Notes: generated by a model not told the origin, from the sequence alone. A DNA stretch of 64,000 nt from Ahrensia sp. (GCA_028817895.1 JAPPOQ010000030.1:1-64000); one strand, 5' to 3'. Numbered from the stretch's first letter, positions 45,165 through 56,521 are shown. Numbers and translations: made by a program.

Positions 45165-46604
45165 TCATGTGTGGATCACGCGGCCCTGGCTGTCGAGCAC
45201 GCTCTCATGCATCATTTCAGACAGCGTTGGATGCGGGAACACGGCATCGATGAGTTCCTGCTCGGTCGTCTCCAAATTCATGGCGACAACGAAGCCCTGA
45301 ATGAGTTCGGTGACCTCGGCGCCAACCATATGCGCGCCAAGCAGTTGACCGGTCTTTGCGTCGAAAATCGTCTTGACCAGACCTTCCGGCTCGCCAAGTG
45401 CGATGGCCTTGCCATTGCCCTGAAACGGAAAGCGACCAATCTTGACCTCCCTGCCCGCTTCCTTTGCGGCGCGCTCCGTCATGCCGACGCTGGCGACCTG
45501 CGGGTTGCAATAGGTGCAGCCCGGGATTTTTGCCTTGTCCATGACGTGCGGGGGAAGCCCGGCGATCTTTTCAACGCAGATCACCCCTTCATGCTCCGCC
45601 TTGTGCGCGAGCATGGGCGCGCCCGCAACATCGCCGATCGCATGGATACCCGGCACATTGGTCGCGCCATAGTCGTCAACCGCGATGATGCCGCGATCAA
45701 AGGTGACGCCGAGCTCTTCCAGACCCAGCCCTTCGACATTGCCGACCACTCCGACAGCAGAAATGAGCTTCTCGGCGGTGATTGACTGCGTCTTTCCGTC
45801 TTTTGTCTCGATGGTCGCGGTGATCTCGCCGTTGCCTTTCTCGACCTTGGTGACCTTTGCTTCCAGCAGGATTTTCATGCCCTGTTTCTCAAAACGCTTT
45901 TGGGCGTGTTGTGCGATCTCAGCATCTTCGACCGGCATGACCTGCGGCATGAGTTCAACCACCGTCACTTCCGCGCCCATGCTGCGATAGAAGGAAGCGA
46001 ACTCGATGCCGATCGCGCCCGACCCCATCACGATCAGCGATTTTGGCATGGCCTTTGGCACCATAGCTTCAAAATAGGACCAGATCATCTCGCCATCCGG
46101 CTCAATGCCGGGCAGAGCGCGCGGACGAGCACCCGTCGCAATGATGATGTGTTTGGCCTTGTAGGTGCCCTCTCCCAGTGCCTTTTTCGGGGCCGGATGC
46201 TGCGGCTGCACGGCCTCTTTCTGTGGTGCGGCAACTTCGATCTCACCCGGCTTGGTGATACGCGCCTCGCCCCAGATCACTTCGACACCGTTCTTTTTCA
46301 ACAGAAATCCGACACCGCCATTGAGCTGGCCAGACACGCCGCGCGAGCGTTTCACGATCTTTTCCATATCAAAGGAGAAATTCTCGACAGACAGGCCAAA
46401 CGCATCCGCATGACCCATATGATCGTAGGTCTCGGCGGAACGCAGCAGCGCCTTGGTGGGAATGCACCCCCAGTTCAAACAGATGCCACCAAGATGTTCG
46501 CGCTCGACAATCGCGGTCTTCAAACCCAGTTGCGCAGCACGAATTGCGGCAACATAGCCGCCGGGACCTGCGCCAATAACAATGACGTCATAGGTGTCAG
46601 CCAT
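45165..46604 (-). CDS. lpdA: Dihydrolipoyl dehydrogenase (E3)
   Basis: This 479-aa FAD enzyme reoxidises the lipoyl groups of pyruvate dehydrogenase using NAD. The FAD motif is GAGPGG (11-16), the redox disulfide is C42/C47 (GGICLNWGCIPT) and the active-site His/Glu lie in the C-terminal HPTLSE. A short Pro/Lys insertion near residues 142-156 (AAPQKEAVQPQHPAPKK) is unusual. It belongs to the pdh gene set, separated from pdhC by two genes. Confidence 0.95.
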   Translation of the reverse strand: MADTYDVIVIGAGPGGYVAAIRAAQLGLKTAIVEREHLGGICLNWGCIPTKALLRSAETYDHMGHADAFGLSVENFSFDMEKIVKRSRGVSGQLNGGVGFLLKKNGVEVIWGEARITKPGEIEVAAPQKEAVQPQHPAPKKALGEGTYKAKHIIIATGARPRALPGIEPDGEMIWSYFEAMVPKAMPKSLIVMGSGAIGIEFASFYRSMGAEVTVVELMPQVMPVEDAEIAQHAQKRFEKQGMKILLEAKVTKVEKGNGEITATIETKDGKTQSITAEKLISAVGVVGNVEGLGLEELGVTFDRGIIAVDDYGATNVPGIHAIGDVAGAPMLAHKAEHEGVICVEKIAGLPPHVMDKAKIPGCTYCNPQVASVGMTERAAKEAGREVKIGRFPFQGNGKAIALGEPEGLVKTIFDAKTGQLLGAHMVGAEVTELIQGFVVAMNLETTEQELIDAVFPHPTLSEMMHESVLDSQGRVIHT

Positions 46605-46616
46605 AAAGATGCTCCA

Positions 46617-47210
46617 TCAGTTGAGCGGGGCTGTCAGCAACAGCCAGTGCTTTGTTTTGACATGGGCGCTCCAGGGCACGGCCACCCGTCTGTCACGTTC
46701 TGCGAATTCGCGCGAGCGATAAAGGGCCAAGGCTGGCGCGTTGTCGTCTGCCGCGACGAGAGAAATTTGCCTACATTCCGCCTTCCGCGCCAGTTCGAAT
46801 GCATGATCGAGCAGCGCCGCGCCTACGCCGCGACCGCGCGCATTTTCAAACACTGCAAGATTGTCAACGAGCCAATGACCCGCGGCGGAAGCGAAAAGGT
46901 CCATCATCGGTGCCATGATCGGGTCGGCAGCCTTATCCTCATCCACCAGTTGGGGCATCAGATAGCTTGTGATGCCTCCCAAAACTGAATCATCCAGTTC
47001 CGCTACCACGGCGTTGGGCCATGCAAAGGGCATGTCTTGATCCGCCATGCGCTGGCGCCCCCAATCGAGTGGATCATCAGCCTTTCCCATTTTCACCGCG
47101 CCCTGCCAAAACCATAGGGAAAGGCCGTGACTGCCAATATTGTCGAGCATGGCCAGATCAGCGGCATCGCGCGCCGCCGTCTGGCGGAGTTTGTAGTCAG
47201 CAGCACCCAT
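46617..47210 (-). CDS. GNAT-family N-acetyltransferase
   Basis: This 197-aa protein has the acetyl-CoA loop region FENARGRGVGAALLDHAFELA (motif A, near 132-152) and the C-terminal APALALYRSREFAERDR. The substrate is unknown. I chose the start at 47210 (MGAADYKLRQ); an upstream in-frame start at 47252 would run into the divergent promoter region. It lies 12 bp before lpdA and is probably cotranscribed. Confidence 0.85.
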   Translation of the reverse strand: MGAADYKLRQTAARDAADLAMLDNIGSHGLSLWFWQGAVKMGKADDPLDWGRQRMADQDMPFAWPNAVVAELDDSVLGGITSYLMPQLVDEDKAADPIMAPMMDLFASAAGHWLVDNLAVFENARGRGVGAALLDHAFELARKAECRQISLVAADDNAPALALYRSREFAERDRRVAVPWSAHVKTKHWLLLTAPLN

Positions 47211-47280
47211 GCGGACTCTTGTTACCGGAACTGGAACGCGCGATAGACACACGACGAAATCCGCTCAACACAGCTGTGTC

Positions 47281-47547
47281 ATGTCGTTTTTTGAATCCTT
47301 TCACGCGCTCGGCTACTCCGCAATCAATCTTGTGTTTGTGTTCGCGGTCGTGATCGTTGTTATCTTCCGTGCACTGTCGATGCACAAAAAATCGCCCCGC
47401 ACCCAAGTCCTGGCTGCCCTGGTGCTTCTGGCTATCGCGGCGGCGCCCTTTGCCATGGCGACAAGTTTTCTGGCGAGCGAAAACCAGCGGCTGAACGATG
47501 CAGTCAGAGCCGAGGGCGGCATAAAACAGAATTTTCCCGAGAATTAG
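47281..47547 (+). CDS. Small two-helix membrane protein
   Basis: The 88-aa protein starts MSFFESFHALGYSAINLVFV. It has two predicted membrane helices (about 14-32 and 43-65) around a positive loop (HKKSPRT). It is divergent from the GNAT gene across 70 bp and convergent with pdhC. No function is recognisable. Confidence 0.6.
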   Translation: MSFFESFHALGYSAINLVFVFAVVIVVIFRALSMHKKSPRTQVLAALVLLAIAAAPFAMATSFLASENQRLNDAVRAEGGIKQNFPEN

Positions 47548-47565
47548 CGCCATCCTCGCTTATTG

Positions 47566-48927
47566 CTAGACCAGCATGCTCATGGGATTTTCCACGAAGC
47601 CCTTGAAGGCGGCAGCGAGTTCCGCTCCAAGCGCCCCGTCAATGGCGCGATGATCAAAGGCGAAGGTCGCCGCCATCACGGTTGCGATGGCGAGTGCCCC
47701 ATCCTTCACCACCGGACGTTGCTCGCCGATCCCGATTGATACAATGGAAGCATGCGGCGGGTTGATGATGGAGGTGAACTCTTTCACGCCAAACATGCCG
47801 AGATTCGACACCGCCGTACAGCCGCCCTGATACTCCTCCGGCTTCAGCTTCTTGTCTCGCGCTCGACCGGCCATGTCTTTGATCTCGGCGGAGATGACCG
47901 ACATCGTCTTCTGTTCAGCCTTGCGCACGATGGGAGTGAACAGCCCGTCTTCGACCGCAACAGCGACCCCCACATCAGCATGCTTGTGGTAAATTCGGTC
48001 GGTTGAGGTCCACGACACATTCGCCATCGGCACGGCTTTCAGCGCCAGCGCCATCGCCTTTACGATGAAATCGTTGACCGAGAGCTTGTAGGCCGGTTTG
48101 TCGTCTGCATTCTTGGGCGCCGCATCGTTCATCTGTTTGCGCAAAGCGAGCAAAGCGTCCAGCTCGCAATCCATGGTCACGAAATAGGCCGGGACCGTCT
48201 GGGCAGACTGGGTGAGGCGCTCTGCAATGACACGGCGCATACCGTCATGCCGCTTCTTGTCGTAGGCAGCTTCATCAAACAGTGCCAGCACGGCGTCATC
48301 CGCCATACCCTGCGGCGCCGCAGATGCCGCAGCCGGTGCCTGAGACGGTGCCGCAGATTCTTTGGATGCCGCCTGGCTCGATAATGCGGTGGCACCGCCT
48401 GCCAGAACGGCATCGACATCGGCCTTTACGATACGTCCGCGCGGGCCTGATCCAGAGACCGTTGCGATATCGAGATCATTCTGCGTCGCGATGCGACGCG
48501 CGAGCGGCGAGGCAAAGACGCGCTCGCCATCACTGTTCACAGAAGCAGCTGGAGTTTCGGGAGCGGCGGTCGATGCAGGCTTCGGCGTTTCCCTGGTCGC
48601 TTCCTGAGATTCGGCCTGCGGTTCCGGCTCGGGTGCCGCTTTCGCCTCTGGCGCTTCAGACACATCGACTGCGGAAGCGTCCTCGCCTTCCTCTGCGAGA
48701 ACCGCGATGACGGAATTGACCTTCACGCCTTCGGTGCCTTCCGACACGACGATCTTGGCGACAGTGCCCTCGTCCACGGCCTCCACTTCCATGGTGGCCT
48801 TATCCGTCTCTATTTCTGCGATCACATCGCCAGCGGCAACCGTGTCACCTTCCTTGACCAGCCATTTGGCAAGATTGCCCTCCTCCATCGTCGGGGACAA
48901 AGCGGGCATGGTGATATCAATGCTCAT
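47566..48927 (-). CDS. pdhC: Pyruvate dehydrogenase E2, dihydrolipoamide acetyltransferase
   Basis: This 453-aa core enzyme has one N-terminal lipoyl domain (lipoyl Lys43 in [12 protein letters not shown]), an Ala/Pro-rich linker, the E3/E1-binding domain near 137-172 ([16 protein letters not shown]) and the catalytic domain. The C-terminus carries the active-site segment [13 protein letters not shown]. It transfers acetyl groups to CoA. It overlaps the preceding small gene by four bases. Confidence 0.96.
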   Translation of the reverse strand: MSIDITMPALSPTMEEGNLAKWLVKEGDTVAAGDVIAEIETDKATMEVEAVDEGTVAKIVVSEGTEGVKVNSVIAVLAEEGEDASAVDVSEAPEAKAAPEPEPQAESQEATRETPKPASTAAPETPAASVNSDGERVFASPLARRIATQNDLDIATVSGSGPRGRIVKADVDAVLAGGATALSSQAASKESAAPSQAPAAASAAPQGMADDAVLALFDEAAYDKKRHDGMRRVIAERLTQSAQTVPAYFVTMDCELDALLALRKQMNDAAPKNADDKPAYKLSVNDFIVKAMALALKAVPMANVSWTSTDRIYHKHADVGVAVAVEDGLFTPIVRKAEQKTMSVISAEIKDMAGRARDKKLKPEEYQGGCTAVSNLGMFGVKEFTSIINPPHASIVSIGIGEQRPVVKDGALAIATVMAATFAFDHRAIDGALGAELAAAFKGFVENPMSMLV

Positions 48928-49265
48928 GAGGCGGTTCCGGTCTTCAAGATGGGTTGCTCATAGATTGCCCCACTGTCTTCGGGGCCGTCAGAATAGGGTT
49001 CCACCGACCAAGAGCGGCTGTCGACGACGCTTTGGGTCACGGTGATGATACCGTCCTGTGCGCTGATCGTATTGGCCATCGCAGCGAAGGCGGCCTTGTG
49101 TTCTACGACAGCCTCAACGGCCTCGTCCGGGTCACCCCCAACCTGCGCCCAATTGGTGATCGCGCTTTGCGTGATGACCACAAGATCGGGACCTGCCGGA
49201 ACAGTCACCGCTTCCCGCAAATGGTCCCAACGGGCGTGGCGCGTATCGAATTGAGGCAGGCTCAT
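48924..49265 (-). CDS. Hypothetical small protein inside the pdh operon
   Basis: This 113-aa soluble protein has no motif I can name. It contains [20 protein letters not shown] and a C-terminal [14 protein letters not shown]. It overlaps the Uma2-type gene upstream and pdhC downstream by four bases each, so all three are translationally chained. It may simply travel with pdh or with the Uma2 gene. Confidence 0.55.
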   Translation of the reverse strand: MSLPQFDTRHARWDHLREAVTVPAGPDLVVITQSAITNWAQVGGDPDEAVEAVVEHKAAFAAMANTISAQDGIITVTQSVVDSRSWSVEPYSDGPEDSGAIYEQPILKTGTAS

Positions 49266-49843
49266 GATTCAGCCTCCGCAACCGGGTCGCCCCAAAGATA
49301 ATCGATAGGAAAGGAAATCGCATCGAATGGAACGGCACTCACCGTGTCGCCGCTGGCAAATGTCGGACCGATTTTCCACTCATCATCGGAAGCGATGAAG
49401 GTTTCAAGCACTCGCGAAATCGGGTTGAGAAGCCACAGATATTCCACACCTGCCGAAAGATAGATGCGCCGCTTGGCACCGCGATCATATTTTTCGGTGG
49501 AAGGCGAGAGAACCTCGCACACCCAGTTTGGTGGAATCGTTATCGCAACCCCCTCTGGAATCGATTGCATTCGCTCGCGCCGCCAGCCCGCTATGTCTGG
49601 CACCGTCACCTGAATGCCAAAGTGCAATTCCGGCTCGTTCATGAAAATCCAGCCACCTGGACCACCGCGACCTCTTTGATAAGGGCCTCCGATTTCAATA
49701 CCCAACGACGCAGCTGAAACCGCGTGTCTGGCCGCTGGCCTTGGCATGGCCAACAGTTCACCATCAATGATCTCCCCCACCATATTGGGCGGCAGTGCTT
49801 CGAGCTGCGCGTAAAGATCGCTTTGTTTAAGCGGTTTGCTCAT
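49262..49843 (-). CDS. Uma2-family (DUF820) predicted restriction-like nuclease
   Basis: This 193-aa protein has the Uma2 pattern. There is an early GEIIDGELL; an active-site Asp in VTVPDIAGWRRER; then WVCEVLSPSTEKYDRGAKRRIYLSAGVEYLWLLNP, with a catalytic Glu and a trailing Lys, as in PD-(D/E)XK folds. Uma2 genes are expanded in cyanobacteria and scattered elsewhere, and their targets are unknown. The gene lies 31 bp after pdhB within the pdh operon, an odd location. Confidence 0.82.
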   Translation of the reverse strand: MSKPLKQSDLYAQLEALPPNMVGEIIDGELLAMPRPAARHAVSAASLGIEIGGPYQRGRGGPGGWIFMNEPELHFGIQVTVPDIAGWRRERMQSIPEGVAITIPPNWVCEVLSPSTEKYDRGAKRRIYLSAGVEYLWLLNPISRVLETFIASDDEWKIGPTFASGDTVSAVPFDAISFPIDYLWGDPVAEAES

Positions 49844-49874
49844 GCCGACCGGCCAGTCTCCATCGCCGTCATAT

Positions 49875-51269
49875 TCACTTGTAAGTCACCGCTTTCACGG
49901 CCTCGATCACTTCAGCCACACTTGGTAAAGCCAGCTTTTCCAGATTGGCCGCATAAGGCATGGGGACATCCTTGCCCGTAACGCGGATCACTGGCGCATC
50001 GAGATAGTCGAAAGCGTTCTCCATTATCTGCGCGGAAATCTCCGATCCCACACCGGATTGCGGAAAGCCTTCCTCAATCGTCACGCAACGATTGGTCTTC
50101 ATGACGGACTGCATGACCGTCTCAAGATCCATGGGGCGGATGGTGCGCAGATCGATAATCTCCGCATCGATATCCATGCTCGCCAGTTCCTGCGCCGCTT
50201 CAAGCGCGTATTTCATGCCGATGCCGAAGGTCACCAGCGTGACATCGAACCCCTGACGCGCGACCTTGGCCTTGCCGATCGGCAGCACAAAATCATCAAG
50301 CTTCGGCACATCGAAGGCTTGGCCATAGAGGATTTCGTTTTCCAGGAAGATGACCGGGTTGGGGTCCCGGATGGCGGCTTTCAAAAGCCCCTTCGCATCG
50401 GCAGCATCATAGGGCATCACCACCTTCAACCCCGGAATATGTCCGTACCATGCCGCGTAGCATTGCGAGTGCTGTGCGCCCACGCGAGCAGCTGCACCAT
50501 TGGGACCGCGAAACACCATAGGCGCACCCATCTGGCCACCGGACATATAGAGCGTCTTGGCCGCCGAATTGACGATCTGGTCAATGGCCTGCATGGCAAA
50601 GTTGAACGTCATGAACTCAACGATAGGCCGCAGACCGGCCATCGCCGCACCAACCCCGACACCAGCAAAGCCGTGTTCCGTGATCGGCGTGTCGATGACA
50701 CGCTTGGCACCGAACTCGTCGAGCAGACCCTGTGTCACTTTGTAGGCGCCCTGATATTCAGCGACCTCTTCACCCATGACGAAAACGCGGTCATCCGCCC
50801 GCATTTCCTCGGCCATGGCATCGCGCAAAGCCTCGCGCACGGTGGTGGAAACCATCTCGGTGCCGGCTGGAATATCGGGATCGTTTTCAATCTTGGGCTG
50901 CGCCGGTTGTGGCTTTTGCGTGGCCGATTCCTTTGGCGCCACAGGTTGTTGTGGCTCTTCCTCAGCGGGCGGAGGCGATGCCTCCTCCGTCGCTGCCGGG
51001 GCTTCGGGAGCGGCATCAGCGCTCTCACCGTCTTCAACCAGCACGGCGATGACGGAGTTGACCTTCACACCTTCGGTCCCCTCGGCAACGGCGATCTTGC
51101 CAATCGTGCCTTCATCGACAGCCTCGACTTCCATCGTGGCCTTGTCGGTCTCGATCTCGGCAATCACATCGCCGGAGGTGACTTCATCGCCTTCCTTCAC
51201 CAGCCATTTGGCGAGTGTCCCCTCCTCCATGGTGGGAGACAGTGCGGGCATCAAAATATTCGTCGCCAT
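49875..51269 (-). CDS. pdhB: Pyruvate dehydrogenase E1 beta subunit with N-terminal lipoyl domain
   Basis: This 464-aa subunit is about 130 residues longer than a bare E1 beta. Residues 1-80 are a lipoyl domain (Lys43 in [12 protein letters not shown]), followed by a Pro/Glu/Ala linker. The transketolase-like body contains [19 protein letters not shown] and the C-terminal [15 protein letters not shown]. The lipoyl domain is nearly identical to that of E2. This arrangement is known in alphaproteobacteria. It starts three bases after the pdhA stop. Confidence 0.96.
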   Translation of the reverse strand: MATNILMPALSPTMEEGTLAKWLVKEGDEVTSGDVIAEIETDKATMEVEAVDEGTIGKIAVAEGTEGVKVNSVIAVLVEDGESADAAPEAPAATEEASPPPAEEEPQQPVAPKESATQKPQPAQPKIENDPDIPAGTEMVSTTVREALRDAMAEEMRADDRVFVMGEEVAEYQGAYKVTQGLLDEFGAKRVIDTPITEHGFAGVGVGAAMAGLRPIVEFMTFNFAMQAIDQIVNSAAKTLYMSGGQMGAPMVFRGPNGAAARVGAQHSQCYAAWYGHIPGLKVVMPYDAADAKGLLKAAIRDPNPVIFLENEILYGQAFDVPKLDDFVLPIGKAKVARQGFDVTLVTFGIGMKYALEAAQELASMDIDAEIIDLRTIRPMDLETVMQSVMKTNRCVTIEEGFPQSGVGSEISAQIMENAFDYLDAPVIRVTGKDVPMPYAANLEKLALPSVAEVIEAVKAVTYK

Positions 51270-51272
51270 GAC

Positions 51273-52337
51273 TTATGCCTCCACCGGCAGGAGAATATCG
51301 GTGTACAATTCGCTCTCATCGGGTTCGGGATCGTTTTGAGCGAAGTCTGCCGACTCGGCAACGATCGCCCTCACTTTCTTGTCGATGTCCTTCAACTGGT
51401 CTTCGTCGGCCCATTTTTTCTCCAAAACGCGCTGCTTGACCCGCTCGATCGGGTCATTTTCGGTACGCATTTTTTGCACTTCATCCTTTGAGCGGTATTT
51501 CGCCGGGTCGGACATGGAATGTCCGCGATAGCGATAGGTCTGCATGTCCAAAATGATGGGCCCTTTGCCGGATCGGCACCAGTCTGCCGCGAATTGGCCC
51601 GCAGCCTGAACGGCCCGCACATCCATACCATCGACCTCGATGCCCGGAATATTGAACGAACAACCGCGCCGCGAGAAGTCGGTCAAAGCGGACGAGCGCT
51701 GCACTGACGTTCCCATCGCGTAGCGGTTGTTTTCTATGATGTAGATGACCGGCAGGCTCCAGAGCTTCGCCATATTGAAGCTCTCATAAACCTGACCCTG
51801 GTTTGACGCACCGTCACCAAAATAGGTGCAGCAGACATTGCCGTTTTCCAGATAGTGATTGTTAAACGCCAGACCCGTTCCTAGAGACACCTGCGCGCCC
51901 ACAATGCCATGGCCGCCATAGAAATGCTTCTCTTTAGAGAACATGTGCATGGAACCGCCCTTGCCGCGCGAATAACCGCCCTGACGTCCCGTCAATTCCG
52001 CCATCACGCCCTTTGGCGTCATGCCGCAAGCCAGCATGTGGCCGTGATCCCGGTAGGCGGTGATCACCTGATCGCCTTCGATCAGCGCGGCCTGCATTCC
52101 GGTCACAACGGCTTCCTGGCCGATATAGAGATGACAAAACCCGCCGATGAAACCCATGCCGTATAGTTGACCGGCTTTCTCCTCGAAGCGGCGAATCAAG
52201 AGCATATCGCGATAGGCATCGAGCTCCTGTTCCTTGGAATAATCGAGCGGTTTTGGTGTTTTGGGCGCGGCCGGTTCTTTGTTTGTCTTGACTGCGGATT
52301 TCTTGCCGCCTTTTGCACTTGCTGAACTTTTTGCCAC
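51273..52337 (-). CDS. pdhA: Pyruvate dehydrogenase E1 alpha subunit
   Basis: This 354-aa thiamine-diphosphate subunit has the TPP motif GDGASNQGQVYESFNMAKLW, with the ENN end about 30 residues on, and the phosphorylation-loop-like RYRGHSMSDPAKYRS. A Lys-rich N-terminal stretch (1-30) precedes the domain. It is the first gene of the pdh operon. The 212 bp upstream, to ftsB, should carry the promoter. Confidence 0.96.
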   Translation of the reverse strand: MAKSSASAKGGKKSAVKTNKEPAAPKTPKPLDYSKEQELDAYRDMLLIRRFEEKAGQLYGMGFIGGFCHLYIGQEAVVTGMQAALIEGDQVITAYRDHGHMLACGMTPKGVMAELTGRQGGYSRGKGGSMHMFSKEKHFYGGHGIVGAQVSLGTGLAFNNHYLENGNVCCTYFGDGASNQGQVYESFNMAKLWSLPVIYIIENNRYAMGTSVQRSSALTDFSRRGCSFNIPGIEVDGMDVRAVQAAGQFAADWCRSGKGPIILDMQTYRYRGHSMSDPAKYRSKDEVQKMRTENDPIERVKQRVLEKKWADEDQLKDIDKKVRAIVAESADFAQNDPEPDESELYTDILLPVEA

Positions 52338-52549
52338 GCTTCGCTTCCTTGCCGTCCTTGGAACCGTCCTGTCCGCTCAACTCACCCACGTCTGGTGCGG
52401 TTCCAGCATCCTGTGAGCGCGCACTATAGCGTGCAACGCGCACTGCACAATGGCGCAAAGCGGCACTCAGCCGGACTTGGGACCATTTGGCAGGTGTCTG
52501 AAATATCGTGACAAAACTATTACGAACGTCGCGCCCGCTAGGGCAAGCG

Positions 52550-52864
52550 TCAACGTGTTTGAAATAACACAATCTCGTCGCTGCGTGTCATGTTCAGCTT
52601 GCGCCTGATCTGCTCGTCGATCATGTCGCGATCCATGCTGCCGTCGCGGACCATCATGACGCGTGCTTCCAGTTTCTTGCGGATGGCCGTTCGGGCCGCC
52701 AACTCCTGCTCCAGATCAGCGAGGCGTTTCTCCATCGCGACCTGCGCACGAACGCCATAATGGCCGTTCATGGCGTGATAGCCGAAATATCCAAGGATCG
52801 TCAGCGTCATCACCGGTGCAATGAACCGCGACAGAGGGTGACGCTTGCGTGAACGAAACTTCAT
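52550..52864 (-). CDS. ftsB: Septum formation initiator family protein (FtsB/DivIC)
   Basis: The 104-aa bitopic protein has a short basic N-terminus, one membrane helix (FIAPVMTLTILGYFGYHAM) and a coiled coil (about 40-75). This is the FtsB layout; the protein would join FtsL and FtsQ at the divisome. The eno-ftsB-pdh order is common in Rhizobiales. Confidence 0.85.
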   Translation of the reverse strand: MKFRSRKRHPLSRFIAPVMTLTILGYFGYHAMNGHYGVRAQVAMEKRLADLEQELAARTAIRKKLEARVMMVRDGSMDRDMIDEQIRRKLNMTRSDEIVLFQTR

Positions 52865-52924
52865 TTGCTGGCTCGAAGTCTTAAGCTTTGTTCAGATCCT
52901 GGCCGCAGCTTGGTTAAGATCGCG

Positions 52925-54235
<1,311 letters not shown>

Positions 54236-54288
54236 TTAAGGGATAAGGCGTTGGTTTTGAAGGTGTAACGGAGTAATAGCGACTTGTA

Positions 54289-55224
54289 TCAAAGGCCAGC
54301 GGACTTGCTCAAAAATGCTGGCGGGCCCTGCATGTTGGTTTTGACGCGATAAAGGCTCGTCGATGCAGTGACATAAAGCCAGTCGCGATCAGCACCGCCA
54401 AAACAAAAATTCGCACTCTTTTCCGGCATTAGCATCACACCCAGACACGCACCTTCTGGCGAGAATATGTGAATGCCGCCCGGTCCGCTGGACAGAATAT
54501 GGCCGCCCAAAGATGTCTTCAGACCGTCTGGCACCCATTTCTTGCCTTGATCGTCGATGTGATCGCCTTCCACGGGCGCCCAGACCGCGCCGCCGCTCAC
54601 CGAACCATCGTCAGCGCGGTCAAAGACACGGATATGAAAGCCGGGTGTGTCTGATACGAAAAGCCTTGTTTCATCGACCGACAGGCACAATCCGTTGGGC
54701 TGCTGAAAATCATCTGCCAGCAAATGCAGCGACCCATCCGGATCCAGCCGATAGACACCCGAGACATCCAGTTCGAACGCGCGTGGATAGCCGACTTTCA
54801 TGGGGTGGTCCTGGCGGCCAAACACCGGATCGGTGAAATAGATACGCCCGGCGCTGTCCACCACGACATCATTAGGCGAATTCAGGGCAAGCCCTTGATG
54901 ATGCGTTGCAATTGGCGTGCACACCTTGCCATCGTTTTCATGTCGGATGACGCTCGACGTACCGTGCTCACACGAAATGATGCGGCCTTGCCGGTCAAAA
55001 CAATTGCCGTTGGACATGTTGGAGGGCGTGCGAAACACCGCCAGCCCTTCCTCCTCACGCCACAGATACTGCACGCTCTCTGGGATGTCAGAGAACATCA
55101 ACCAATGTTCACTCGGATGCCAGATGGGGCCTTCGACAAAGGAAAAGTCGGTTTCCAGCTGCTCCAGTTGAGCATCTTGGGGAATTGCTTCGAGAAGAGC
55201 CGGATCGCGAACCTCAAGCTTCAT
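54289..55224 (-). CDS. SMP-30/gluconolactonase family protein
   Basis: This six-bladed beta-propeller lactonase has 311 aa from the start at 55224, which follows TGAGGTGAT. Metal-site segments are FVEGPIWHPSEHWLMFSDI (Glu), ALNSPNDVVVDSAGRIYFTDPVFG (Asn/Asp) and QQPNGLCLSVDETRLFVSDT. The likely reaction is hydrolysis of an aldonolactone. An in-frame upstream extension to 55398 has no family counterpart and overlaps the NDUFS4-like gene. Confidence 0.9.
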   Translation of the reverse strand: MKLEVRDPALLEAIPQDAQLEQLETDFSFVEGPIWHPSEHWLMFSDIPESVQYLWREEEGLAVFRTPSNMSNGNCFDRQGRIISCEHGTSSVIRHENDGKVCTPIATHHQGLALNSPNDVVVDSAGRIYFTDPVFGRQDHPMKVGYPRAFELDVSGVYRLDPDGSLHLLADDFQQPNGLCLSVDETRLFVSDTPGFHIRVFDRADDGSVSGGAVWAPVEGDHIDDQGKKWVPDGLKTSLGGHILSSGPGGIHIFSPEGACLGVMLMPEKSANFCFGGADRDWLYVTASTSLYRVKTNMQGPPAFLSKSAGL

Positions 55225-55255
55225 GGATATCACCTCAGGCCGCACCGGCGACGCA

Positions 55256-55561
55256 TCAATGCGTCCAGGGCAGTCGCCGGTCATATTTGAAGTTGTCGGA
55301 ATAGGAGACTGCAACTCGCTTCGTCTCTTTAGGCTCCACGATACGATAGTCGATGCCGTTTGCTTTCGCGTAGCGAACCGCCTCTTCCTGTGATTCAAAT
55401 GTCAGCTTCACCTGCGCCAGCATATCGCGTGACGATGTATAACCCATCAGAGGTTCTTTGCGGCGCGGCGCATCCGCATCATACTCCAGCACCCAGTGGC
55501 GGCTCTTGGCCTTGCCGGATTGCATGGAGGTTTTGGCGGGTCGATAGATGCGCGCTGCCAT
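55256..55561 (-). CDS. NDUFS4-like NADH dehydrogenase accessory subunit (ETC complex I family)
   Basis: The 101-aa protein matches the mitochondrial 18-kDa complex I subunit. It begins ARIYRPAKTSMQSGKAKSRH with W-x-L-E following. The centre has EEAVRYAKANGIDYRIVEP and the end FKYDRRLPWTH. Alphaproteobacteria carry this subunit as an ancestral supernumerary complex I component. It is 31 bp before the lactonase gene on the same strand. Confidence 0.88.
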   Translation of the reverse strand: MAARIYRPAKTSMQSGKAKSRHWVLEYDADAPRRKEPLMGYTSSRDMLAQVKLTFESQEEAVRYAKANGIDYRIVEPKETKRVAVSYSDNFKYDRRLPWTH

Positions 55562-55713
55562 GATGATTGTCCTTGTCGCGATGCTTCAGCTCACAAAGTC
55601 TCGCCGCTTCACACTCCGAAACAAGCGCAAAGTGGCTGCAACCCTGCATGACTCGTCGCCGACTTTTCGACAGGACCGCAGCAGCGTCAATAGCGCTGCA
55701 ACTGTGTTTGAAT

Positions 55714-55789
55714 GGTCGGGGCAGCAAGATTCGAACTTGCGACCCCCTGGTCCCAAACCAGGTGCGCTACCAGACTGCGCCATGCCCCG
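55714..55789 (-). tRNA. tRNA-Pro(TGG)
   Basis: The minus strand gives acceptor CGGGGCA/TGCCCCG with discriminator A and encoded CCA. The D arm is GGCGCAGTCTGGTAGCGC. The anticodon loop in CTGGTTTGGGACCAGG has anticodon TGG, and the T arm is TTCGAATC. All stems pair. Confidence 0.93.
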
Positions 55790-55882
55790 AACATCGAACG
55801 GGCAGCCTATAAACCACTCTCGCAAAGGCTCGCAAGCACTTTCACGTGCCGGGTACCCGCGATCTCAACACCCTACCGTGTT

Positions 55883-56521
55883 CTAGTGGCTTTGCGGGCC
55901 GGAATTGGTGTTGGCGGGGTGAACTTCAGCGGCCATGAGGCCTTTCTCACCGCTGCCGTAACGCACCATGACCATCTGCCCCGGACGAAGCTCGGTCAAA
56001 CCATATCGGCGCAAGGTCTCCATATGCACGAATATGTCTTCAGTTCCAGGACCGCGGGTCAAAAAGCCGAACCCCTTTGTGCGGTTGAACCATTTCACTT
56101 CCGCCTGCACTAGGTCGCTAGATGCCTTCACGTCGACGTGAGTGCGGGCCGCAGGAAGCTGCGACGGATGAACGGCCGTGGAGTTGTCCATCGACAGAAC
56201 ACGAAAAGCCTGCAAGCCCCGCGACTTGCTCACAACCTCACAGACGATGCGAGCCCCTTCATGAGCTGTCTGAAACCCGTCGTCACGCAGACATGAAACA
56301 TGCAGCAGAACGTCGGGCAGGTCGTCATCCGGCACAACAAAGCCGAAACCCTTTGAAACGTCGAACCATTTGATGGAACCGGCAACGACAAAGACATCGG
56401 ATGCCAATTCGTCGGAGGAGCGTATCGGCTTGCTCGCCTGCGTCGAGGAAGCTGGTCCGTTTCCCTCCAGCGGAGTGGTGGATGGGGGCATTCCCGTTCC
56501 CGGCGGCATTTTCGACACCAT
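55883..56521 (-). CDS. Double cold-shock domain protein
   Basis: This protein of about 212 aa has two cold-shock domains in tandem. The first begins [19 protein letters not shown] with VLLHVSCL following. The second begins [19 protein letters not shown] with DIFVHMETL following. RNP1 and RNP2 are present in both, though the first has V for F in RNP1 and L for F in RNP2. Tandem CSD proteins of this kind occur across Rhizobiales and bind single-stranded nucleic acid. The start is taken at 56521 (MVSKMPPG); the family N-terminus is variable. Confidence 0.88.
   Translation of the reverse strand: MVSKMPPGTGMPPSTTPLEGNGPASSTQASKPIRSSDELASDVFVVAGSIKWFDVSKGFGFVVPDDDLPDVLLHVSCLRDDGFQTAHEGARIVCEVVSKSRGLQAFRVLSMDNSTAVHPSQLPAARTHVDVKASSDLVQAEVKWFNRTKGFGFLTRGPGTEDIFVHMETLRRYGLTELRPGQMVMVRYGSGEKGLMAAEVHPANTNSGPQSH

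Noticed and set aside
50058-51491. 477-codon frame antisense to pdhB and pdhA
   Set aside because: His/Arg-rich shadow of two certain genes.
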